Source of the DNA: Bacteroidota bacterium
GTDB lineage: Bacteria > Bacteroidota > Bacteroidia > Chitinophagales > Chitinophagaceae
Direction of reading: 5' to 3'
DNA length: 33,209 nucleotides
NCBI GenBank assembly: GCA_029558715.1
Contig: JAKQEA010000039.1
Location: forward strand, 1-33,209
Positions 1-6,646 of the stretch are shown piece by piece; within the stretch, counting starts at the first letter, position 1, and each line of letters opens with the position of its first letter. Made by a program: the position numbers and the translations under genes. Below the pieces are notes generated by a model. That model saw only the letters and a program-made list of their open reading frames with translations, was not told the DNA's origin and searched no databases.

Positions 1-111
1 AAGACCAAAATCGGCCACTTTTTTCTTCTCCCGTTCCGTCAACTACTCCATACCTGGTACAAAAATGTAATCCCTAAACAGTGTACCTGAATCCAACTAT
101 CTCAAATAAAC

Positions 112-147
112 AAAAAAGGCCATCCTTTTGGGACAGCCCCTTTTTTT
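112..147 (-). terminator. Rho-independent terminator of the cytochrome c gene
   Basis: Read on the minus strand, GGCTGTCC (131-138) pairs with GGATGGCC (118-125) over eight base pairs including two G-U pairs, around a five-base loop, and is followed by a run of six T (112-117). It starts six bases after the cytochrome stop codon. The A-run on the other side (141-147) would allow it to work in both directions. Confidence 0.8.
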
Positions 148-152
148 AAGTA

Positions 153-737
153 CTATTTTGTAGCAGGCGGTATAGGTGCAGGTACCCTGTTTTCCACCGG
201 TGGCAGTGTTTTAAGATATGTATAGACCGCCTCCAGATCTTCATCAGTCATTTTTGCAAAATTGGGCCATGGCATAGGTGGCAAAAGATCTCTGCTTTCT
301 TTAATACCCTTTAGCTTTCCATGACGTAATGCATATTTGAAATTTTCTAATGGCCAGCTTGCTGCACCTGTAGGATCACTGGTAAGGTTTGCAGAAAAGG
401 AAATACCCCAGGGTCCCGCTGCTGATGTAAGGTCCTCATTAAACTGAGCAATACCTTTTCTGGCCAATGCCTGATTAAAAGAAGGTACGGGTCTTGAAGA
501 AGGGAAACCCGATAGTCTTCTTTCTATGTCAATCTCCGGCCCCTTTGGTCCCATAATTTTGGGAGAATGGCAATCGTCACAAACTCCAATAGTAACGAGA
601 TATTCTCCGCGTTTTACAAGAGAAGCAGGATCCATTTTTACCGGACCCTGTTGTTTGGCTGTTGAACTGTTACAAGCAGTGGCGATAACTACCATCGCAG
701 CAACAAAAACAGAAATGATCAATACTACTTTTCGCAT
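153..737 (-). CDS. Monohaem c-type cytochrome lipoprotein
   Basis: This is a predicted envelope electron carrier of 194 residues. Residues 1-22 form a lipoprotein signal (charged MRK, hydrophobic stretch, lipobox ending ATAC, lipidated Cys22). The single haem site is C53-D-D-C-H57, and Met155 in PPMPWP is the likely distal ligand, followed by the C-terminal helix (TDEDLEAVYTYL) typical of class I cytochromes c. The frame is open upstream to a GTG at 857, but the ATG at 737 is chosen because it begins the signal peptide. It stands alone, between its own terminator and the terminator of the response regulator gene. Its promoter carries the 21-bp element shared with three other promoters in this region, so I infer control by the neighbouring two-component system. 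The redox partner is unknown. Confidence 0.9.
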   Translation of the reverse strand: MRKVVLIISVFVAAMVVIATACNSSTAKQQGPVKMDPASLVKRGEYLVTIGVCDDCHSPKIMGPKGPEIDIERRLSGFPSSRPVPSFNQALARKGIAQFNEDLTSAAGPWGISFSANLTSDPTGAASWPLENFKYALRHGKLKGIKESRDLLPPMPWPNFAKMTDEDLEAVYTYLKTLPPVENRVPAPIPPATK

Positions 738-767
738 AACAAAGGTTTTAATGGTTATTTGTTGGCT

Positions 768-816
768 TAAAAATGGCTTGATTTTTTTACCTGTACAATC
801 CCATGTATATGTGAAA
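768..816 (-). promoter_or_regulatory. Cytochrome c promoter with shared operator
   Basis: On the minus strand the element TTTCACAT-N4-ATGGGATTG occupies 816-796. Its last TTG (798-796) acts as the -33 box, and 20 bases later comes CATTTTTA (775-768), a poor match to TANNTTTG. The ATG follows 30 bases on. The element matches the one before the response regulator at 17 of 21 positions. A weak -7 with a conserved site touching the -33 box suggests an activator-dependent promoter (inference). Confidence 0.6.
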
Positions 817-827
817 AGAATTGGCTT

Positions 828-865
828 AAAAAAAAAGAGTATGTGATGGCTTATCACATACTCTT
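828..865 (-). terminator. Terminator of the response regulator gene
   Basis: A perfect 13-bp inverted repeat, AAGAGTATGTGAT (835-847) and its complement (853-865), encloses a five-base loop. On the minus strand it is followed by nine T (836-828), giving a strong intrinsic terminator about 90 bases past the response regulator stop. Its arms contain ATGTGAT/ATCACAT, the half-site of the shared operator, which may or may not be coincidence. Confidence 0.85.
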
Positions 866-956
866 ACATTATTTTCTAAAATGAAATGACGGGCAGCTGT
901 ATCGGAAGTTATTATATAACATCACTGCTAACATTGCTTAGCAGTAATTAACCGTG

Positions 957-1589
957 TTAAACAATTTTATCCTTAAAAGCTTTGGCCACAGCTTCTGATT
1001 TAGAGTTTACATGTAGTTTTTCATAGATCTTTTTAATATGGCTTCTCACAGTATCAATAGCAATATACATTTCAGCGGCTATCATTTTATAGCTGTAGCC
1101 GTTAACAAGATGTTGCAATACTTCTTTTTCCCTGTCGCTGAGGTTATAATCTTCCCCTTGAGGCACCTGCACTTCTGAAAACATTTTTAACACCTGTGTG
1201 GCGATGGAAGATGTCATAGGGGCTCCTCCGCTTGCAGCTTCTGTTATATACTCAAGAAGTTTTGCCGGTGGTGTTTTCTTTAATACATATCCGTTTGCCC
1301 CGTTTTTAAGGGCTTCAAATACATTTTTGTTATCATCAAAAACTGTCAGCATCAATACTTTTACTTCCTGGTTATACTGCCGTATAAGTTTCAATCCTTC
1401 AATGCCATTAACTACGGGCATATCTATATCCATCAGGATGACATCAGGATTAAAAGCCTCTACTTCTTGTATCACATTGCTGCAATTTTTAAACGAAGCC
1501 AGGATCTCAAAACCATCGCTGCCATCAATAAGCATAGTTAACCCTTCGCGGAGCTGAGGGTTATCTTCGTACAGAATTACCTTAATCAT
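957..1589 (-). CDS. NarL/LuxR-family response regulator
   Basis: A two-component response regulator of 210 residues. The receiver domain (about 1-120) has the acidic pair E8-D9, phosphoacceptor D54 (LMDIDMP), T82 and K104, so all the residues needed for phosphorylation are present. A LuxR-type helix-turn-helix fills about 145-207 (LSDREKEVL...IAAEMYIAIDTVRSHIKKIYEKL). Its likely partner is the sensor kinase at 2867-5911, read in the same direction with an acyltransferase gene between them. It has its own promoter in the 159-bp gap before it, carrying the 21-bp element also found before the cytochrome, the 89-residue protein and the DUF2807 lipoprotein. This makes it the best candidate for the protein that binds those sites and for autoregulation (inference). 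Confidence 0.93.
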   Translation of the reverse strand: MIKVILYEDNPQLREGLTMLIDGSDGFEILASFKNCSNVIQEVEAFNPDVILMDIDMPVVNGIEGLKLIRQYNQEVKVLMLTVFDDNKNVFEALKNGANGYVLKKTPPAKLLEYITEAASGGAPMTSSIATQVLKMFSEVQVPQGEDYNLSDREKEVLQHLVNGYSYKMIAAEMYIAIDTVRSHIKKIYEKLHVNSKSEAVAKAFKDKIV

Positions 1590-1625
1590 GTGTGGTGTTT
1601 GTATTTATATAATCAAGCCTTTATA

Positions 1626-1674
1626 CAAATCTACTTATCTGACAACCCGCTCCCAATCACATATTAATGTGAAA
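1626..1674 (-). promoter_or_regulatory. Response regulator promoter with dyad operator
   Basis: On the minus strand a near-perfect dyad, TCACAT-N4-ATGTGA (1672-1657), runs into TTG (1656-1654), followed by 20 bases and TAGATTTG (1633-1626), a full match to the Bacteroidota -7 consensus TANNTTTG. The ATG is 37 bases past the end of the -7 box. The dyad arms are complementary over six bases. Spacing of operator, -33, -7 and ATG is identical to the promoter at 6102-6150. Confidence 0.7.
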
Positions 1675-1676
1675 TG

Positions 1677-1711
1677 CCAGTAGTTTCTAACTGCCACTAT
1701 ACCAGTAGTTT
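1677..1711. repeat. Two direct copies of CCAGTAGTTT, 25 bp apart
   Basis: CCAGTAGTTT occurs at 1677-1686 and again at 1702-1711, just upstream of the response regulator operator. The start-to-start distance is 25 bp, about two and a half helical turns. It may be an additional regulator site, but no other copy was seen at the other promoters of the set. Confidence 0.4.
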
Positions 1712-1748
1712 AAGTTGATTGATCGGGGTGCTCAGATAGTCAATTTGC

Positions 1749-2855
1749 TTAAAAACCTCTTCCCCCGGTCAATATTCCGTAGAATGAGGGCAGGTATTTT
1801 TTTAATACACGACCGGTACTGAGGCAAAGAACTACAACAAATGCAGGAATAATGATATAACTGAGTAAACGATAACCTGGCAGAAAACTCAATTCTTTTA
1901 CGGCCATAGTCATCATATATGGGAGAAGTGGCACATGCATTCCATATAAGAAAAACGAGAATCCACTTGCCTGGTGAAACCATTTTTTATTCATGCACCA
2001 TTTGATCACTTTATCCGATCCGAACCACATAGCCATAATGCCTGCCAGTACTGAAAGCTGGTAAAATATCAGTAAGGTTAAAGATGTACCTATTGTATTA
2101 GGTTCCAATTCGAAAGCCATAAATGTCTTGATCACTGTGAATCCGATAAAGAAAATAAAAGCTAGTCCGGTGCTAAACCAGGCAGGTTGATTTTCTATGG
2201 ATATTTTTTTCTTTTGCAGGAATATGCCCAGGGAAAAGAAAAAAAGTCCCCGGCCATCTATGTATATAAATTGAAATCCTAAAAAGAAAGAAAGGAAAGT
2301 CAGCGGTAGCCATATGTAAGGAATCTTTATAACCAGCCAGCGTATTGATGGATAGATCAGGTTATAGATAAAGAGAGAAACAATAAACCAAAGCTGGTAA
2401 GCAACAGGCGCAGATAGCCAACGTTGGATCATTCCTCTCCAGCCGATTTCAGTATAAGGCCTGTTGTCTTGCAACTGGTCCAGCTTGGCAGTACTCACTA
2501 TATCGGCAGTATAAGAAAACTGTTGTAATGCAAAAGTTAATAAAAGAGCAGCAGCGCTCCAGAGTAAGAAAGGAATGATAAGCGTTTTGAACCTTTTTTT
2601 TATTTGCTGAAGGTATGGCCGCTGATCGTATGCGGCATATAAATACCCGGATATTATGAAAAGCATCGGTATCCTGAAACGCAGCAGGCCGTTAGCCACG
2701 AAATATTCAAAAAAGGAAGTAAAAGTCAGGGGCTCATTAACAGTACTGTAAGGGGCCAGGTATGTCTCTTTCAGGTTGTAGCCATGAACATATGCCAGCA
2801 ATGCTATACAGATGAATGTGAAAAAACGAAACTTTTGACTTAATGCTTTATTCAT
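1749..2855 (-). CDS. Membrane acyltransferase (Acyltransferase_3 family)
   Basis: An integral membrane protein of 368 residues resembling acyltransferase family 3 (OafA/ExoZ-like), whose members transfer acyl groups to sugars or other envelope molecules. It shows about ten hydrophobic helices, an early His (VHGYN, about residue 24) in the place of the family's N-terminal conserved His, and the RFRIPMLFIISGYLYA segment (about 57-72) typical of the second helix. The ATG at 2855 lies 11 bases after the stop of the sensor kinase gene, so the two are almost certainly co-transcribed. The response regulator follows 159 bp downstream. The substrate cannot be told from the sequence. Its position inside a two-component operon suggests that it modifies an envelope component linked to the signal sensed (inference). 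Confidence 0.85.
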   Translation of the reverse strand: MNKALSQKFRFFTFICIALLAYVHGYNLKETYLAPYSTVNEPLTFTSFFEYFVANGLLRFRIPMLFIISGYLYAAYDQRPYLQQIKKRFKTLIIPFLLWSAAALLLTFALQQFSYTADIVSTAKLDQLQDNRPYTEIGWRGMIQRWLSAPVAYQLWFIVSLFIYNLIYPSIRWLVIKIPYIWLPLTFLSFFLGFQFIYIDGRGLFFFSLGIFLQKKKISIENQPAWFSTGLAFIFFIGFTVIKTFMAFELEPNTIGTSLTLLIFYQLSVLAGIMAMWFGSDKVIKWCMNKKWFHQASGFSFFLYGMHVPLLPYMMTMAVKELSFLPGYRLLSYIIIPAFVVVLCLSTGRVLKKYLPSFYGILTGGRGF

Positions 2856-2866
2856 TTTACTCTGAA

Positions 2867-5800
2867 TTATAGAACTGGTACAGTTAATTTTACTGTAGTT
2901 CCTTCGCCCTGTTTTGATGTAATTTGTAATACTCCTTTCATGGCGTCAGCTCTTTTTTGCATGTTGTTTAAACCATTTCCACTATCTGCTTCAGCCACAA
3001 TAAAACCTTTACCATTATCTTTTACAGTAAGCTCCAGCCGACCCGGTTTTGTTATTAGTACAACAAAAATTTTGTTTGCTTTAGAATATTTGGCTGCATT
3101 ATTAATAGCTTCTTTAAATACGAGAAAGAAATCTCTTCTTGCTTCCATATCGAGCTTTACGTCATATACTTTCTCTTCTATATCAAAATCCACTTCAATG
3201 TCTTTGGCTTCAAGTACACTGGTGGCAAACTCTCTCATCCTGGCAGTGATCTTTTGCATGTTATCATTCATGGGTTTGATACTCCATACAATATCATCCA
3301 TAGCCTCCATCATCCGCTGACTGTTTTCACTGATCTTGCTTATGTATTCACTTGTTTTAACAGTATCTGTATTTAACCTGCTCTTCGCCATCGTACTTAA
3401 GATATTGATCGTACTTAAAGTAGATCCCATATCATCATGCAGGTCTCTGGCAACCCGGTTTCTTATCTTTTCTACGGCCAGTATGCGATTGACTCTCATC
3501 CGGTGCAATGTGTATAAGAGAAGCGATAGCAGAAAAAGTCCACTGCTTATAAACCAATAGGTTCTCCAGAACGGGGGTTTGATATATATCTTGAACGAGG
3601 TAATATTTTTTGACCGTATTCCATCAATATTTTCACAATAAACATAAAAAGTGTAAGATCCCGGCGGGAGCAAGGAATAGTTTACAAAGCTTTGCCAGTC
3701 TGCTTTTATCCAGTCTTTATCAATTCCTTCCATTTTATAGTAATAGGTAAGCTTTTCTTTTTGCAAATAACTTAATGAAGAGAAGTAAATGGAAAATGAA
3801 TTCTGATGAGCATTTAATTGTAGCTTGGGCAAAGCCAGTAAGGAATCTACAGGAACGTAGTCATTGAAAAGTTTAAAATCTGTTATTACAACATCTGGAG
3901 GGGGTTCCTGGTTGTCAAAGATTGAAGGCAGAAAGAACATGACAGCATTTGAACCAGTAAACATGATGTAGTGTTCTGTACATTGGTAATCGGCTTTAGT
4001 TGTCATATTTGCCAGCGTAATGCCATCTTTGCGACCATAAGGTGTAAACCGCTTCGTATTAGAATTATAACGGCAAAGTCCGTTCAGGGTAATGATCCAT
4101 AAATTACCATTTTTGTCTGCCCTTACCCGTTGTATAGTATTTCCGGGTAATCCATCATCAAACGTAAGCCATGTTACATTGCCTGTTTTTAGATTAATAA
4201 GGTTAAGAGCACCGGCGCCATATGCAATGGTGCTGTCGTTGATTTGGTCAATATCACTTCCCGAGTTAATGAAAAGCGGGTTTGTTTTACTGTCGCTGGT
4301 GTAATGCCGGAGTATTTTTGTACCATCACTGGTCAGACAGTATAAACCCTGGTTATGAGTAGCGAGCCACAATAACCCGCTGTTATCAATTAAGATTTTA
4401 GGAATAATGGTTCCAAATTTTTGAACAGTTGTAAATGTTTTTCCATCATACTTTATGATATGGCCCCGTTGGGTGGATATCCAGATAGTTCCTCTCTTGT
4501 CAGCAGTAATATAACGGATAGTGGCTTCTTCTGCTTCTTTCAGATCCAGGAAACTGGTTTTACGGGTGGCAGCATCATGAATCATATATTTACCGGCCTG
4601 GCAACCAATCCATACTTTGCCATCTGTATTTTGATATAATGCCCATACCTGGTTATACATTGTACGTCTTGCATTATCCATTGCCGGCACACTATTGTAG
4701 ATGCCTGCATCATACCGGTCAAAGTTTTTATCAAGAGTTATTATGCCTCTGCCCCAGATGCTAAACCAGTATTGGCCGGTTTGTAGCTGAAGTAAGTCTG
4801 TTATATCTACAGCGCCTTTGCTTTCATCAAAAAGCAGGTTAACCACATTAAATGTCCCGCTGCCTGTAGACGCAAAATATAAACCGTTATCAGTGGCAAT
4901 CCAGATACTTCCGTCACGATCTTCCATTACCTGGTTGGCTGATTGATACCTGATACCTGTGGCGCTGATAGTAGAAGCAGTTTCGTAAAAATAGAAACGA
5001 TCAATATTATTATCGTAATTAAAAAGACCATTGGCGCCATACACCCATAACACAGAGTCTTTGGTCTCAAAGAAATTTACCAGTTCTGAATATTCCGGAT
5101 TGTCATTTATGCCGGCAGTATCTTTTAGTTGAGTTCCGCTTTCATTAAAACACCATTTGTTCTGGCCGCCTGTCCAGTTAAATACCCAATGCCTTCGTTT
5201 ACGGTCAATGAAAAACTCTGTCACACCTGGCTGGATTATTTTATTTTCAAGCAGGGGGATATGTAACGGGTTGTAATGACGGGTATATACTTTTTTTGCA
5301 TCTGCGTCATATACAGCCAGACCGCTATCGGGGCAGGGAAACCAATACCTTTTTCTTAGGGTATCTTCAAAAACACTGGTACTGGCCTTCCAGCCTGCTG
5401 GTAAGGGGAAATAATTTTCATCAGTAAAGGCCTGTTGTTTTTCATCAAACCGGATGATCCCGTATTTCCAGATAGAAAGAAAAATATTTTTCTTACTGTC
5501 TTTCCATAATCTCATATTGGCTCTTGGAGGAATCGGTTGTGAGTTTTTTATCGGGATAATATGGTAATCAAAGGTGATGGGATTAAAAACCCCGACTTCT
5601 TTGCGGGTATTGAAGAACAACCAGATGTTGCCATTGCCTGCATCAAGTATCTGTGCCAGGTCAGCAACAGGTAGTTTGTTACTCCCTGGATTGCTGGTGC
5701 CGAATGTGATAAATTTATTTCCGTCAAAACGCTGTAAGCCGTTGGCAGTACCAACCCATATAAATCCTTTGACATCCTGGTAAGTACAATACACTACGTT

Positions 5801-5911
5801 TGATGCCAGCCCTGTTCCGTCATCTGTGCTAATACGGTTGAAAGTGTATCCCTGTTGTGCGCAGACAATGCAGGAATAAATTAATCCGGTAAGCAACAGG
5901 ATTTTTTTCAT
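2867..5911 (-). CDS. Propeller-type sensor histidine kinase
   Basis: A sensor kinase of 1014 residues. Residues 1-18 are a signal peptide (MKKILLL...CAQQ). A large periplasmic part follows, made of repeated two-component propeller blades (GLASNVVYCTYQDVKGFIWVG, GSIWIATDNGLY, GTIWIST, GLLWLAT, GNLWIITLNGL) and a Y_Y_Y domain (about 715-780). One membrane helix sits near 790-808. The cytoplasmic kinase is HisKA_3 with phosphorylated H825 in DLHDDMGS, then an HATPase_c domain with N937-N938 and the D965-N-G-K-G969 loop. There is no receiver or AraC domain, so it is not a hybrid SusR-like regulator and needs a separate response regulator, presumably the one at 957-1589. The ATG at 5911 starts the signal peptide; the frame is open further upstream from a TTG at 6076. 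The ligand is unknown. Confidence 0.93.
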   Translation of the reverse strand: MKKILLLTGLIYSCIVCAQQGYTFNRISTDDGTGLASNVVYCTYQDVKGFIWVGTANGLQRFDGNKFITFGTSNPGSNKLPVADLAQILDAGNGNIWLFFNTRKEVGVFNPITFDYHIIPIKNSQPIPPRANMRLWKDSKKNIFLSIWKYGIIRFDEKQQAFTDENYFPLPAGWKASTSVFEDTLRKRYWFPCPDSGLAVYDADAKKVYTRHYNPLHIPLLENKIIQPGVTEFFIDRKRRHWVFNWTGGQNKWCFNESGTQLKDTAGINDNPEYSELVNFFETKDSVLWVYGANGLFNYDNNIDRFYFYETASTISATGIRYQSANQVMEDRDGSIWIATDNGLYFASTGSGTFNVVNLLFDESKGAVDITDLLQLQTGQYWFSIWGRGIITLDKNFDRYDAGIYNSVPAMDNARRTMYNQVWALYQNTDGKVWIGCQAGKYMIHDAATRKTSFLDLKEAEEATIRYITADKRGTIWISTQRGHIIKYDGKTFTTVQKFGTIIPKILIDNSGLLWLATHNQGLYCLTSDGTKILRHYTSDSKTNPLFINSGSDIDQINDSTIAYGAGALNLINLKTGNVTWLTFDDGLPGNTIQRVRADKNGNLWIITLNGLCRYNSNTKRFTPYGRKDGITLANMTTKADYQCTEHYIMFTGSNAVMFFLPSIFDNQEPPPDVVITDFKLFNDYVPVDSLLALPKLQLNAHQNSFSIYFSSLSYLQKEKLTYYYKMEGIDKDWIKADWQSFVNYSLLPPGSYTFYVYCENIDGIRSKNITSFKIYIKPPFWRTYWFISSGLFLLSLLLYTLHRMRVNRILAVEKIRNRVARDLHDDMGSTLSTINILSTMAKSRLNTDTVKTSEYISKISENSQRMMEAMDDIVWSIKPMNDNMQKITARMREFATSVLEAKDIEVDFDIEEKVYDVKLDMEARRDFFLVFKEAINNAAKYSKANKIFVVLITKPGRLELTVKDNGKGFIVAEADSGNGLNNMQKRADAMKGVLQITSKQGEGTTVKLTVPVL

Positions 5912-6056
5912 GTATACAAATCTAATGAGAGCTTTCCTATTCTGGAAGCGACCAATATAAAATAACATATTTATGTGGTCCAGTCTGAGTAACCTTTTTT
6001 GATCTTTGAATTTTTGGAAAAAACCCCGAATAATGAATGTATTAGTCTTCCGCGGG

Positions 6057-6064
6057 CAAATATA
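6057..6064 (-). promoter_or_regulatory. Possible -7 box for the kinase operon
   Basis: TATATTTG on the minus strand fully matches TANNTTTG and would give a leader of about 140 bases before the kinase ATG. No TTTG or TTG is found at the expected -33 distance. A second match, TAGATTTG (5924-5917), lies only five bases before the ATG and would make a nearly leaderless mRNA. Either could be the real start. Confidence 0.3.
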
Positions 6065-6101
6065 GCAATGGTGCAAATGTTTGTTTAGTACCAGTTTGGA
6101 T

Positions 6102-6150
6102 TTTCACCCCAATATGTGATTGTACAGTATTTAATCAATAATCATCTTTG
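6102..6150 (+). promoter_or_regulatory. Promoter of the 89-residue protein gene with shared operator
   Basis: TTTCAC-N3-AATATGTGATTG (6102-6122) matches the response regulator element at 18 of 21 positions. Its TTG (6120-6122) is the -33 box, with 20 bases to CATCTTTG (6143-6150), one change from TANNTTTG, and 36 bases more to the ATG at 6187. Only one arm of the dyad is intact here (TCACCC versus ATGTGA). The site lies in the 275-bp divergent region shared with the kinase operon, so it could act on both sides. Confidence 0.65.
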
Positions 6151-6186
6151 TGCTAACAAAAACCTTAAACCATTAAACCTGATTGT

Positions 6187-6456
6187 ATGAAGAAAACGAA
6201 CAGTGCCGGTACAACCGGAACAAATGATCCGAAAAAATCTCAAGGGTCTGAGAATATTCACCGGGAACTAGCTGAAACCATTATGATACACAGAAAGATC
6301 ATGAGAAAATTCTATGAATTATTTTTCGCTGAAAAAGATATTCATAATGAATTAGCAGAAACGATTACAACCTATCGGAAGACAATTTCTGCTACTCAGC
6401 CAGATGTTGTAAATAATTCTACCTGGTTGTTGTTTACAGGGCCGCAAGCAGCCTGA
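6187..6456 (+). CDS. Small protein with duplicated helical motif
   Basis: A protein of 89 residues with no family I recognise. It has no signal peptide or membrane helix; the N-terminus (about 1-22) is polar and rich in Gly, Thr and Lys. The body contains two copies of a motif, IHRELAETIMIHRKI (24-38) and IHNELAETITTYRKTI (52-67), 28 residues apart, joined by a helix-like KFYELFFAEKD. This gives an amphipathic, two-fold repeated helical protein of the kind that dimerises or binds a partner. It is a real gene by its promoter, good codon use and strong terminator (6533-6566). Divergent from the kinase operon, it shares a promoter of identical layout with the response regulator gene, so a role as a target or modulator of that system is plausible (inference). 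Confidence 0.75.
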   Translation: MKKTNSAGTTGTNDPKKSQGSENIHRELAETIMIHRKIMRKFYELFFAEKDIHNELAETITTYRKTISATQPDVVNNSTWLLFTGPQAA

Positions 6457-6532
6457 AAAAGCAGCTATTGTGACTTTCCTGGTTGAATTATGAAATATGT
6501 ATTTAATTACTCCTACATAAGCAATCAATCAC

Positions 6533-6566
6533 GGCCTTCTTTGTCAAGAGAGGGCCTCTCTTTTTT
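6533..6566 (+). terminator. Intrinsic terminator after the 89-residue protein gene
   Basis: GGCCTTCT (6533-6540) pairs with AGAGGGCC (6549-6556), extendable by two pairs to a stem of ten around a GTCA loop, and is followed by TCTCTTTTTT. The last three T of the tract are the first bases of the operator of the next gene. Confidence 0.85.
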
Positions 6567-6612
6567 CACATCTTCATGCGATTGTTTTGCTTTATTGGTA
6601 TCATGAGTTTTG
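6564..6612 (+). promoter_or_regulatory. DUF2807 lipoprotein promoter with shared operator
   Basis: TTTCACATC-N3-ATGCGATTG (6564-6584) matches the response regulator element at 16 of 21 positions and keeps the dyad TCACAT-N4-ATGCGA. TTG (6582-6584) is 20 bases before GAGTTTTG (6605-6612), a TANNTTTG variant with one change. The ATG follows 34 bases later. Confidence 0.6.
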
Positions 6613-6646
6613 CTCAATCATTAATCATTAAACTTTTAACCATGTT

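Noticed and set aside
1-111. A gene fragment at the left edge
   Set aside because: No reading frame with a family pattern and no RNA gene could be recognised in the first 111 bases.
526-846. Plus-strand ORF of 106 codons opposite the cytochrome c gene
   Set aside because: It lies antisense to a clear lipoprotein cytochrome gene and its product has no recognisable pattern.
835-865. CRP-type binding site (TGTGA...TCACA) in the inverted repeat
   Set aside because: The spacer between the half-sites is seven, not six, and a T-tract follows a 13-bp stem, so an intrinsic terminator explains it better.
1732-1983. Minus-strand ORF inside the end of the acyltransferase gene
   Set aside because: It is a shadow frame of the acyltransferase and has no start signal of its own.
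1654-6584. Shared operators as CRP/FNR sites
   Set aside because: The half-sites face the opposite way (TCACA-N6-TGTGA rather than TGTGA-N6-TCACA), and no CRP/FNR gene is present in the window.
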